NCBI RefSeq assembly: GCF_009729095.1
Contig: NZ_VTGX01000001.1
Span: forward strand, 1,302,001 to 1,366,000
DNA: 64,000 nucleotides
Reading direction: 5' to 3'
Source of the DNA: Mycolicibacterium sp. CBMA 247
Lineage (GTDB): Bacteria; Actinomycetota; Actinomycetes; Mycobacteriales; Mycobacteriaceae
Part shown: positions 56,194 to 64,000 of the stretch, piece by piece
Layout: the number at the start of each line of letters is the position of its first letter
How positions within the stretch are numbered: the stretch's first letter is position 1
The notes under the pieces: model-generated
What the model saw: only the letters and a program-made list of their open reading frames with translations
What the model was told of the DNA's origin: nothing
Database searches by the model: none
Position numbers and translations under genes: made by a program

Positions 56194-57098
56194 GTAAACT
56201 GTCTCCTGGAACGAAATCCAATGCCGCACTGTCTTTTCCACTGTGGGCATACCTGGCCTTCTTCTTCCTGATCCCGACCACACTGATCGGCTGGTACAGC
56301 TTCGGGTACAAACCCGACATCTACACCGCACGGTCCAACGACCGACTGTCCTTCGACCGCTACGTCGAAGCCACCGATGCCACGTTCCTGACCACGTTCT
56401 GGAACACTCTGCGCATCGCCGGAGTCGGGACCCTGATCTGCCTGGCGATCGGCCTGCCGTTCGCCTACTGGCTGGCGGTCAAGGCCGCCCCGCGCTGGCG
56501 CGCGATGCTGCTGGCTCTGGTACTGATCCCGTTCTGGACGAATTTCCTGGTCCGCACGCTGGGCTGGCAGATCATGCTCTCCCCGGAGGGTTTCGTCTCC
56601 GGTGCGTTGAACAAGCTCGGGTTGATCCACGGTCCGCTGGAGATCCTCTACACCCCCGCCGCGGTACAGATCGGTGTGGTGTACAACTATCTGCCGCTGA
56701 TGATCATGCCGTTGTACGTCGCGCTGGAGCGGTCCGAGGCGAGTATGCGCGAGGCCAGTAAAGACCTCGGCGCGGGTCGCTTGCGAACATTCCTCGACAT
56801 CACTATCCCGTCGGCGCTGCCCGGCATCGCTGCCGGCTGCCTACTGGTGTTCATCCCGCTGATGGGCGACTACATCACCGCATCGGTACTCGGTGGTGCA
56901 CAGGGCAACATGGTGGGCCAGCTGGTCGCCGCGCAGTTCAACATTGCCCAGAACTGGGCGCTGGGATCGGCTATGGCGATCACTCTGATGGCCTTCATCC
57001 TGGCCACCGTGCTGGCCGTCGGAGCCGTCGCGCTCGTCGTCAAGACACTGATCAAGCGGTCGCGCCGCGTCACGATTCCCGAAGGGGCACAACCATGA
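56190..57098 (+). CDS. potB: ABC transporter permease, spermidine/putrescine type (PotB)
   Basis: A 302-residue permease with about six membrane helices and the EAA loop (EASKDLGAGRLRTFLDITIP) that docks on the ATPase. ATG 56190 overlaps the potD stop by four bases. It forms the channel with the next gene product. Confidence 0.86.
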   Translation: MSKLSPGTKSNAALSFPLWAYLAFFFLIPTTLIGWYSFGYKPDIYTARSNDRLSFDRYVEATDATFLTTFWNTLRIAGVGTLICLAIGLPFAYWLAVKAAPRWRAMLLALVLIPFWTNFLVRTLGWQIMLSPEGFVSGALNKLGLIHGPLEILYTPAAVQIGVVYNYLPLMIMPLYVALERSEASMREASKDLGAGRLRTFLDITIPSALPGIAAGCLLVFIPLMGDYITASVLGGAQGNMVGQLVAAQFNIAQNWALGSAMAITLMAFILATVLAVGAVALVVKTLIKRSRRVTIPEGAQP

Positions 57099-57997
57099 CC
57101 GAAACGCTCGAGCGTCCCGTCCCCGAAGTCGCCGCGCCGCTGCGCAGACGCAGATCCTGGGATCCGATCTCTATCGGACTGCGCCTCGGGGGCATCGCGG
57201 TGTACGCGTTCCTGTTCCTGCCGATCATCGTGATCGTCGCTTACTCGTTCAACAACGGACGGATTCTCGCGGCATGGCATGAATTCGGATTCAGCGCCTA
57301 CACCAGTGCATTCAGCAACGTCATGGTCAAGAACGCGGCGCTCACCTCACTGCAGGCAGCATGCGGCGCAGCGGTGCTGTCCACCGTCCTCGGCACACTC
57401 GGCGGGCTCGCCCTGGCACGTTCCCGCAACGGCAATCGCTGGGCGGCGGCCCTGACCGCAATCCTCGCGATCACTCTGGTCACACCTGAAGTGATGACCG
57501 GCGTTTCGCTGCTGCCCTGGTTCGTGTCGTTGGGGACCGACGCCGGATTCCTGCCGATGAACAACGGATTGGTCCGACTGGTCATCGCGCACACGGTGAT
57601 GTCGGTTGCCGTGGTGACGTTCATCATCCGGGCGCGTATGCAAGGCACGGACCTACGACTCGAAGAAGCCGCGGCCGACCTGTACGCCAGTAGGTGGAAT
57701 GCGTTCCGACAGATCACTCTGCCGCTCGCGTTTCCCGGGATCCTGGCCGGCGCGCTGATGTCGTTCACGCTCAGCCTGGACAACACGATCGTGTCGAGTT
57801 TTGTCCAACTGCCCGGCTCCACACCGTGGCCGGTGTACATCTTCTCATCGCTGAAGGTCGGGCTTCGCCCAGAGGTGGCTGCGGTGTCCACCTTGATGCT
57901 GGTCCTCACGCTCATTGCGCTCGGCGTCGTCGCGTTCGTGCTGCGCCGTTCGGGCGCGGGTTCACAGGAGATCGCGTCCACTCTCGCAGGTGGCTAG
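57095..57997 (+). CDS. potC: ABC transporter permease, spermidine/putrescine type (PotC)
   Basis: A 300-residue permease with about six helices and an EAA loop (EEAAADLYASRWNAFRQITL). Overlaps potB by four bases; last gene of the plus-strand operon, ending 21 bases from the convergent cupin gene. Confidence 0.86.
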   Translation: MTETLERPVPEVAAPLRRRRSWDPISIGLRLGGIAVYAFLFLPIIVIVAYSFNNGRILAAWHEFGFSAYTSAFSNVMVKNAALTSLQAACGAAVLSTVLGTLGGLALARSRNGNRWAAALTAILAITLVTPEVMTGVSLLPWFVSLGTDAGFLPMNNGLVRLVIAHTVMSVAVVTFIIRARMQGTDLRLEEAAADLYASRWNAFRQITLPLAFPGILAGALMSFTLSLDNTIVSSFVQLPGSTPWPVYIFSSLKVGLRPEVAAVSTLMLVLTLIALGVVAFVLRRSGAGSQEIASTLAGG

Positions 57998-58018
57998 ACC
58001 CGCTTCGGCCGTCCAGGG

Positions 58019-58363
58019 CTAGGCGACGAAGACCTTTCGCAGCGTCTCTCGGACCGTCCAGGTGGTGTGTTGTCCGGCGTAGAGGCGGACCAGACTGCCT
58101 GGACGGAGGTCGATCGCCGGGGAACCATCGTCGAACGCGACGGTCGCGTCACCGCTGAGGACGACGAACACCTCGTCTGACTCCACGTCGCGCGAGACAC
58201 CGGGCGTGTGTTCCCAGATGCCGATGCTCACGTCCGACAGCGAGGTCACCTCACGGTGTCCCGTCGTCGGCGCTCCCTCCACCACCAACTCGTCGGGAAG
58301 CGGTGAGTGATCGAGCGCCAGGCCCGCGGCATCGACGGCGTTGCCGGGCAACGACATATTCAC
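58019..58363 (-). CDS. Small cupin-domain protein
   Basis: A 114-residue cupin with the pattern of the DUF861/EutQ-like group (SIGIWEHTPGVSRDVESDEV, FVVLSGDATVAFDDG, RPGSLVRLYAGQHTTWTVRE). Such proteins often lie with amine or ureide catabolic genes. Its ATG overlaps the stop of the FAD oxidoreductase (ATGA), so both are made together. The exact role is unknown. Confidence 0.82.
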   Translation of the reverse strand: MNMSLPGNAVDAAGLALDHSPLPDELVVEGAPTTGHREVTSLSDVSIGIWEHTPGVSRDVESDEVFVVLSGDATVAFDDGSPAIDLRPGSLVRLYAGQHTTWTVRETLRKVFVA

Positions 58364-59784
58364 GAATCGAACCCCAGACCAAGTGAATCAAGCGTCTTCA
58401 GCAGGGTGTTGCGACGGCCCTCACGATGGTCGGCGCGGTCCAGGGACCAGCGGGTTGCCTGAATCCCTACCGATGCCAACGGTTCTGGCGGGAACGGCAG
58501 CGGCCTGGACTTGACCATGTCGAGTTCGGTGCGGGCCGTCGGCGTGCCCGAAAAGCGGTCGAGCATGACCTCGGCAGCGAAACGTGTTGCCGCTACGCCT
58601 AGCCCGGTGAACCCCGCGGCATAGCCGACGCGGCCTCCGCACGCCGACCCGAAAAAGGCACAGAATCGCGTCGAGGTGTCGATCATCCCCGCCCACCGGT
58701 GGGTGAACCTGACGTCTTCCAGTTGTGGGAACGTCGTGAAGAAATGGCCGGCAAGCCGGCGGTAGGTGACATCGCGGTCCTCGTACTGAGGCCGGATCCG
58801 GCCACCGAAGTGATAGATGGCATCGTATCCGCCCCACAGGATGCGATTGTCCTTCGACAACCGGTAGTAGTGGAACTGGTTCGACATGTCACTCATGCCC
58901 TGCCGGTTGTGCCAGCCGATTTCGGCCAGCTGGGCATCGGTCAGCGGTTCGGTCATCAACGCGTAGTCGTACACCGGCACCGTGTGGTAGCGGTACCGCT
59001 TCAACAGCGACGGGAACCCGTTGGTGGCCAGGATGACTCGGTCGGCTTGGAGGGACGCGCGTTCGGTGCGCACCGACACCGGCCCACCGCGACGGGCCTG
59101 CTCCAGCCCGAGCACCTTGCTGTGCTCGTAGATCTCCACACCGAGTTCAACTGCGGCACGAGCAAGTTCGTATGCGAGTTTGGCGGGATGGACCAGGGCG
59201 GAGGTGTCCTTCGACCACACACCGGCCAGATACGTGGGCGAATCGACTTCGGCACGTATGGCCTGCTGGTCGAGAAGAACCAGCCCTGGCTCCGTCGCGG
59301 CAGCCGCCAATTCGGCCGCCTGGTAGGGCTCCACCGCAACGGCCATCGATCCGGTCCGTTCGAAGTCACAATCAAGACCCAGTGAGTCGACGGACTTCTC
59401 GATGGCGTCGAGGTTCTCCATCCCCAACCGGTTGAGGACATCGATCTCGTCGGGCCACCGGCTGCGACCGTTCTCTTCACCATGGGTGAGTGATGCCTCG
59501 ACGAATCCGCCGTTACGCCCCGAGGCCGCCCACCCGATCGTCTGTCCCTCGACGAGGGCAACCCGCATCCCCGGGTCACGCTGCTTGGCCCGCAAGGCCG
59601 ACCACAGGCCGGTGTACCCACCGCCGACCACCACGAGGTCATACTGCGACGACGCACGCGTCAGCGCCGGATAGCTGGGCGGGGCCGGCAGATCGTCGAG
59701 CCAGAAGGGCTGCAAGACGGTTGCGGCCAGCGAGCGATCAACGAGGCCGGCAGCGGGAATGGTTCGTTCGAAAACGGTTTTCAC
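58360..59784 (-). CDS. FAD-dependent amine oxidoreductase (DAO/PuuB-like)
   Basis: A 474-residue flavoprotein of the D-amino acid oxidase family. The dinucleotide motif is LVVVGGGYTGLWSALRAKQR, then the flavin-contact segment IGWAASGRNGGFVEASLTHG; the C-terminal FAD site is YAAGFTGLGVAATRFAAEVM. It resembles gamma-glutamylputrescine oxidase. In this setting it probably oxidises the imported amine or its derivative to an aldehyde. A copy of the shared TetR motif lies 57 bases upstream. Confidence 0.86.
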   Translation of the reverse strand: MKTVFERTIPAAGLVDRSLAATVLQPFWLDDLPAPPSYPALTRASSQYDLVVVGGGYTGLWSALRAKQRDPGMRVALVEGQTIGWAASGRNGGFVEASLTHGEENGRSRWPDEIDVLNRLGMENLDAIEKSVDSLGLDCDFERTGSMAVAVEPYQAAELAAAATEPGLVLLDQQAIRAEVDSPTYLAGVWSKDTSALVHPAKLAYELARAAVELGVEIYEHSKVLGLEQARRGGPVSVRTERASLQADRVILATNGFPSLLKRYRYHTVPVYDYALMTEPLTDAQLAEIGWHNRQGMSDMSNQFHYYRLSKDNRILWGGYDAIYHFGGRIRPQYEDRDVTYRRLAGHFFTTFPQLEDVRFTHRWAGMIDTSTRFCAFFGSACGGRVGYAAGFTGLGVAATRFAAEVMLDRFSGTPTARTELDMVKSRPLPFPPEPLASVGIQATRWSLDRADHREGRRNTLLKTLDSLGLGFDS

Positions 59785-59840
59785 GGGTTTCTTCCTGGAT
59801 GGCGATGTCGCACCCAGTAAGGCGCATTCCCAGCACTACC

Positions 59841-59859
59841 TCAAGGGTGTTGACGTAAG
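59841..59859. promoter_or_regulatory. Shared operator motif, copy 2
   Basis: TCAAGGGTGTTGACGTAAG, one base different from the minus-strand reading of 52062-52080. It stands 57 bases upstream of the FAD oxidoreductase start, so the TetR protein encoded at 51333-52046 probably controls both arms of the cluster. Confidence 0.6.
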
Positions 59860-59905
59860 GAGCTGCGGCAACAACGCGCGGGTACACCCGGGAGCGGGTG
59901 GCCCC

Positions 59906-59923
59906 GCCGGTGGGGGAACCGGC
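59906..59923. repeat. GC hairpin behind rskA
   Basis: GCCGGT and ACCGGC pair across GGGGGA, four bases after the rskA stop. There is no T tract; it may help end the dipZ-sigK-rskA transcript. Confidence 0.3.
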
Positions 59924-59926
59924 CCC

Positions 59927-60613
59927 TCACGGTAGCGATACCCGGGCCACCATTTCACCCGGCGGCGTTCCCACTGAGCGGTCCAGTGGCTCTACGGTCA
60001 GCCCCAGCACGGAGGCCGGCCCGATATCGGCGACCATGACAGTGCGGGAATCCCTGGACGCCGTCCCCGCGGGTACCGGCACACCGTCCTTCATCAACCA
60101 CACCTGGTACCCCATCCCGGGGGGCGGCGCAGTGGCACCGTCGAGCACCAACACCCCGTCGCCGCGTTCTCGCGAGTACACGACCGTCGCAGTACCACCT
60201 GACCGCAGCGTCGTGGACACCGCACGCATATCGGGAGCAGTCAACACCCTTTCGGCGACCGGCGGCGTCGCAGGCGGGCGCAGCACCCATCCCGCCGCAA
60301 ACGCACCACCCGCTACAGCGAGCACGGCCGCAGCTGCCAGAACAGCTTTGCGCCAGCGTAGTTCGCGGACCGGCTCACCACTGCCGGCCAATACCCGATC
60401 TCGCAGTGCAGCGGGGGGAGTGACGACCGTCGTCGCGGATAGCGCGGCCATCGTCTCCCTGACCTCGGCCACCTGCGCCCGAAAAGCGGCCGCGATGGGC
60501 CCAGGCACCTGCGCGAGACGCTGCTCGATATCGGTGCGCTCGGCATCGGAGACTGCGTCCAGCGCGTACGGCACCGCCATATCGAGTAGTTCGAACTCGG
60601 AAGGATTGCTCAT
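59927..60613 (-). CDS. rskA: Anti-sigma-K factor RskA
   Basis: A 228-residue anti-sigma factor. An N-terminal cytosolic domain binds SigK (ELLDMAVPYALDAVSDAERT), a single membrane helix follows around residues 90-112 (AVLAAAAVLAVAGGAFAAGW), and the outer part is a RskA domain (VLVLDGATAPPPGMGYQVWL). Regulated proteolysis of RskA frees SigK in mycobacteria. ATGA overlap with sigK. Confidence 0.92.
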   Translation of the reverse strand: MSNPSEFELLDMAVPYALDAVSDAERTDIEQRLAQVPGPIAAAFRAQVAEVRETMAALSATTVVTPPAALRDRVLAGSGEPVRELRWRKAVLAAAAVLAVAGGAFAAGWVLRPPATPPVAERVLTAPDMRAVSTTLRSGGTATVVYSRERGDGVLVLDGATAPPPGMGYQVWLMKDGVPVPAGTASRDSRTVMVADIGPASVLGLTVEPLDRSVGTPPGEMVARVSLP

Positions 60614-61173
60614 GACACCCCCAGACAGTCACGCAGCTTGCGCAGCCCGTCTCGCATCCGAGATTTCACGGTGCCGAGACTTGTGGACAGCCGCTCGGAC
60701 ACCTGCGCGTAGGTCAGGCCGTCGTAATACGCCAACTCGATGGCCTGAAGCTGTATTTCGGTGAGGGTGCCGAGGCAGCCGGCCACCTGGCGACGTTCAT
60801 CGAGCAGAACCGCCGCATCGGCCACCACATCCGATGCTGGCTCAATATGCGTTGTGCCATAGGCCCATTCGCGGCGGTTGCTCGCGACCTCCGCACGCAC
60901 CCGATCGACGGCGCGGCGGTGCGCGAGCGTCATCAGCCAGCCCAGCGCCGAGCCGACGGTCGGGTCGAAGCCGGCGGCGGACCCCCACACCTGGGTGTAC
61001 ACCTCCTGCGTCGTCTCCTCGCTGTAGCCGGGATCCCGCAGCACCCTGACCACGAGTCCGAACACCCGCGCGCAGGTCGCGTCGTAGAACGATGCGAACG
61101 CTTCAGCATCCCCGTCGGCAACACGACGCAGCAGTGCGTCGAGATCGAGGTCACGCCCGGACGATGAGGCCAT
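60610..61173 (-). CDS. sigK: ECF RNA polymerase sigma factor SigK
   Basis: A 187-residue ECF sigma factor. Region 2 reads FYDATCARVFGLVVRVLRDP, EETTQEVYTQVW and LTLAHRRAVDRVRAE without its frame broken; region 4 reads IQLQAIELAYYDGLTYAQVS and LGTVKSRMRDGLRKLRDCLG. ATG 61173 gives the length of M. tuberculosis SigK; GTG 61194 is possible. It follows dipZ closely and is coupled to rskA, so dipZ, sigK and rskA are probably one operon, here self-activated from the SigK-like promoter before dipZ. Confidence 0.92.
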   Translation of the reverse strand: MASSSGRDLDLDALLRRVADGDAEAFASFYDATCARVFGLVVRVLRDPGYSEETTQEVYTQVWGSAAGFDPTVGSALGWLMTLAHRRAVDRVRAEVASNRREWAYGTTHIEPASDVVADAAVLLDERRQVAGCLGTLTEIQLQAIELAYYDGLTYAQVSERLSTSLGTVKSRMRDGLRKLRDCLGVS

Positions 61174-61197
61174 CGTCGAGCAGCCTAGCGTCACCGG

Positions 61198-62400
61198 TCA
61201 GCGCTTCGCCTGTGCCAGCAAGTCACGGATCATGCCCTCTGTGAGGTCGTAATCCCCCTCCCCGAACTTGACGTGCCGCACCACGCCGTCTGCGTCGACC
61301 AGGTAACTCGCAGGCCAGTACTTGTTTTGGTAGTTGTTCCAGGTGGCATACGAGTTGTCCAGGGCAACCGGGTATTTGATGTGCAGATCCGCGGCCCCCT
61401 GGATGACATTGGTGCGGATCTGCTCGAACGCGTACTCAGGCGTATGCACACCGATCACGGTGAAGCCCTGGTCCTTGTACTGGTCGTACCACCCGGTGAC
61501 ATGCTCGATGGCCCGCTGGCAGTTGATGCACGAGTAGGTCCAGAAGTCGACAAGCACGACCTTGCCGCGCAGGGTCTTCAGATCGATCGGCGCGTCACCG
61601 GTGGTGTTGAACCAGCTGTCGATACCGACGATGTCCGGAGCGGTGCCGCAGTCCTGCAACCGCACCGAACCCTCGACACAGCCGGCCAACCCGCCAGGCG
61701 CACGGTGTTCGGACACATTCGGTGTGCCGATCCGGTCCTGCAGGGCACTGGTGTAGTCGGGGATGGCGCGCTGCACCCTGGCCGGCACGTTCAACGCGAG
61801 GGCGACTGCGAACACGAGCATGATCACACCGCCGGCGACCCGGATCTGACGCTGCCGGGTCCGAAATGCGCTGACGCGCTCCGCAACCCGTTGCCCGCCG
61901 AGCGCGAACAGCAGCAGCGGCAGCGCGGCACCCACCGCGAACGACAAGGTCAGCGCCACGGTGTCCAGTCCGACCCGACCGGTGGCCCCGGCGACCACGA
62001 TCGCCGCCAGCACCGGTCCCGCGCACGGTGCGTAGAGCACACCCAGCGCCAATCCAAGCCCGAATCCTTTTCGACCGCCGGCGATATCGCGTTGCGGAAT
62101 GCGCGCGAACGGCAATTCCAACAGCCGTTCTAAGCGGGGAAACACCAGGCCCAGCCCGATGGCAGTCAACGCCCCGAGGCCGACCCAGCGGACGATGTCT
62201 GGCGGCAGGTGCAATTGTTGGAGCACCACTGTCCCGACCAGCGTCACCGAGCTGAAACTCAGGACCAGCCCGGCGATCACGCGGTATGGCGCCCGATTGT
62301 TGGCGCCGGAGACCAGGACGACAGGCAGAACCGGCAGGATGCACGGCGAGATGCCGGTGATCAGACCGCCGAGGAATCCGATGGGCACGAGTGTGTACAT
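61198..62400 (-). CDS. dipZ: DipZ: CcdA-type membrane domain fused to thioredoxin domain
   Basis: A protein of about 400 residues that carries reducing power across the membrane to exported thiol proteins. The membrane half has the paired cysteines of CcdA ([13 protein letters not shown] and [20 protein letters not shown]) and six or so helices. The outer half is thioredoxin/TlpA-like with the CINC active site ([20 protein letters not shown]). It stops soon after the thioredoxin domain, unlike M. tuberculosis DipZ, which has a further C-terminal domain. ATG 62400 is preferred: it matches the start of the CcdA domain and lies 7 bases behind a SigK-like -10 box. ATG 62448 would add 16 residues but has no ribosome site. 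Confidence 0.88.
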   Translation of the reverse strand: MYTLVPIGFLGGLITGISPCILPVLPVVLVSGANNRAPYRVIAGLVLSFSSVTLVGTVVLQQLHLPPDIVRWVGLGALTAIGLGLVFPRLERLLELPFARIPQRDIAGGRKGFGLGLALGVLYAPCAGPVLAAIVVAGATGRVGLDTVALTLSFAVGAALPLLLFALGGQRVAERVSAFRTRQRQIRVAGGVIMLVFAVALALNVPARVQRAIPDYTSALQDRIGTPNVSEHRAPGGLAGCVEGSVRLQDCGTAPDIVGIDSWFNTTGDAPIDLKTLRGKVVLVDFWTYSCINCQRAIEHVTGWYDQYKDQGFTVIGVHTPEYAFEQIRTNVIQGAADLHIKYPVALDNSYATWNNYQNKYWPASYLVDADGVVRHVKFGEGDYDLTEGMIRDLLAQAKR

Positions 62401-62407
62401 GCCAGGT

Positions 62408-62435
62408 ATTCGGAGCCGGCGCCGTCGCGGATTGG
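62408..62435 (-). promoter_or_regulatory. Candidate SigK promoter of dipZ-sigK-rskA
   Basis: On the minus strand CCAATC (62430-62435) and CCGAAT (62408-62413) are 16 bases apart. The reported SigK pattern in mycobacteria is CCATCC with CCGAAT. The -10 box ends 7 bases before ATG 62400, so the transcript would be leaderless. The -35 match is imperfect. Confidence 0.5.
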
Positions 62436-62463
62436 TTTGAGTTTTCATCTGCCGAACAGACGC

Positions 62464-62499
62464 AAAAGTGCCCCAAACCCGAGGGTTTGGGGCACTTTT
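62464..62499. terminator. Strong intrinsic terminator behind rpsQ
   Basis: A perfect 17-base inverted repeat, AAAAGTGCCCCAAACCC against its complement, with a 2-base centre and T tracts on both sides. It ends the S10 operon 21 bases after rpsQ and shields dipZ from ribosomal transcription. It is nearly the same as the terminator at 40186-40221, including flank TGTCTGCTCGCGC. Confidence 0.9.
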
Positions 62500-62520
62500 A
62501 TGTCTGCTCGCGCGGAGAGG

Positions 62521-62817
62521 CTACTTGGCCTTCTCGAGCACCTCGACCAGGCGCCAGCGCTTGGTCGCCGAGGTCGGACGGGTCTCCATCAACGAGACGC
62601 GGTCGCCGATGCCGGCGTCGCCGTTCTCGTCGTGCGCCTTGACCTTCTTGGTGGTCCGGATGATCTTGCCGTAGAGCGGGTGGCTCTTACGATCTTCCAG
62701 CTCGACCACGATGGTCTTCTGCATCTTGTCGCTCACCACGTAGCCGATGGCGGTCTTGCGACGGCCACGTGGCTGCTCGGTGGCCGGGGTGTGCTTGGGG
62801 CCCTTAGTTTCTGCCAT
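62521..62817 (-). CDS. rpsQ: 30S ribosomal protein S17
   Basis: A 98-residue S17 ([60 protein letters not shown]) with a short mycobacterial N-terminal extension. Last gene of the S10 operon here; it overlaps rpmC by one base. Confidence 0.97.
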   Translation of the reverse strand: MAETKGPKHTPATEQPRGRRKTAIGYVVSDKMQKTIVVELEDRKSHPLYGKIIRTTKKVKAHDENGDAGIGDRVSLMETRPTSATKRWRLVEVLEKAK

Positions 62818-63050
62818 TACGAATCCTCACCAACGGGCCCGGACGCCAGACCCAACTCACGTTCACGCAGCACGGTGTACACCCGTGCAATCTCCTGGCG
62901 CACGACGCGCAGCCGACGGTTGTTGGCCAGCTGACCGGTCGCCATCTGGAAGCGCAGGTTGAACAGCTCTTCCTTGGACTCGCGCAGCTTGTCAGCCAAC
63001 TCGGTGTCGGACAGTTCGCGCAGTTCACCAGGCGTAGTTCCCACTGCCAT
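62817..63050 (-). CDS. rpmC: 50S ribosomal protein L29
   Basis: A 77-residue L29 ([60 protein letters not shown]). ATG 63050 overlaps the rplP stop; the longer frame upstream lies within rplP. Confidence 0.97.
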   Translation of the reverse strand: MAVGTTPGELRELSDTELADKLRESKEELFNLRFQMATGQLANNRRLRVVRQEIARVYTVLRERELGLASGPVGEDS

Positions 63051-63466
63051 CAGAACTGCTCCTCTCGACTCACGATGCGTGCCTTGATCGGCAACTTGTG
63101 GATTGCGCGAGTCAGCGCTTCCTTGGCGATCTTCTCGTCGGGGTAGCTGATCTCGAACAAGATGCGTCCAGGCTTGACGTTGGCGATCCACCACTCCGGC
63201 GAACCCTTACCGGAACCCATGCGGGTTTCGGCGGGCTTCTTGGTCAGCGGGCGGTCCGGGAAGATGTTGATCCAGACCTTGCCGCCACGCTTGATGTGCC
63301 GGTTGATGGCGATACGAGCGGACTCGATCTGCCGGTTGGTGATGTAGGCGTGGCCGAGGGCCTGGATGCCGTAGTCACCGAAGCTCACCGACGTGCCACC
63401 GCTGGCGATGCCGCGCTGGCGCGGGTGGTGCTGCTTACGGTGCTTGACCTTGCGGGGAATCAGCAT
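63050..63466 (-). CDS. rplP: 50S ribosomal protein L16
   Basis: A 138-residue L16 near the peptidyl transferase centre ([60 protein letters not shown]). Starts two bases after rpsC ends. Confidence 0.97.
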   Translation of the reverse strand: MLIPRKVKHRKQHHPRQRGIASGGTSVSFGDYGIQALGHAYITNRQIESARIAINRHIKRGGKVWINIFPDRPLTKKPAETRMGSGKGSPEWWIANVKPGRILFEISYPDEKIAKEALTRAIHKLPIKARIVSREEQF

Positions 63467-63468
63467 GA

Positions 63469-64000
<532 letters not shown>

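Overview
The window reads as chromosomal DNA of a fast-growing mycobacterium (Mycolicibacterium-like). The base composition is high in GC. The gene order matches two segments known from M. tuberculosis: infA, an F420-type oxidoreductase, rmlB and rmlC (the Rv3462c-Rv3465 order), and rslA, sigL, map, adk, secY, TIGR00027 methyltransferases, sppA, rplO to rplN, FGE, atsA, rpsQ, rpmC, rplP and rpsC (the Rv0736-Rv0707 order). F420-type enzymes, sigL/rslA, sigK/rskA, dipZ and apparently leaderless starts all fit that genus. I saw no insertion sequence, prophage, CRISPR array, tRNA or rRNA.

Layout: 0-9.5 kb holds rpmJ-infA (minus), an NfeD-like protein with a flotillin, a response regulator fused to a thioredoxin-reductase-like flavoprotein with its cyclic-nucleotide-domain histidine kinase, two tandem F420-type oxidoreductases, and rmlB-rmlC. 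9.5-23 kb is accessory metabolism and regulation: a P1-family peptidase, four TetR-type or MarR-type regulators, a group A flavin monooxygenase, a valine-degradation operon (mmsA, acyl-CoA dehydrogenase, mmsB), a degenerate HAD protein, a NarL-type two-component pair, an F420-type nitroreductase-family protein and a lipoprotein. 22.5-27.7 kb carries a compact four-gene biosynthetic-looking operon (ThDP enzyme, SRPBCC protein, KAS III-like enzyme without its usual histidine, PLP aminotransferase) followed by a MarR gene. It is the best candidate here for an undescribed system.

27.8-44.6 kb holds a methyltransferase, sigL-rslA, map-adk-secY, four tandem TIGR00027 methyltransferases on the opposite strand, an MHS transporter, sppA, and the spc ribosomal block from rplO back to rplN. 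The spc block appears to have its own promoter (44583-44611) and a strong terminator (40186-40221). 44.6-62.5 kb is an 18-kb accessory block between rplN and rpsQ. It contains a sulfatase module (atsA, its formylglycine-generating enzyme, a YeiH-type exporter and a 51-residue membrane protein), an MFS/TetR pair with a clear operator, an amine or polyamine uptake and oxidation cluster under a second TetR with matching operators at both ends, and dipZ-sigK-rskA. 62.5-64 kb is the end of the S10 operon (rpsQ, rpmC, rplP, partial rpsC), closed by a terminator nearly identical to the one behind rplO.

How the parts work together: the two ribosomal segments flank blocks of accessory genes, and most accessory operons sit beside their own regulator. 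Several intergenic palindromes or repeats lie where an autoregulatory operator would be expected. The sigma factors SigL and SigK both have sequences resembling their own recognition motifs upstream of their operons.
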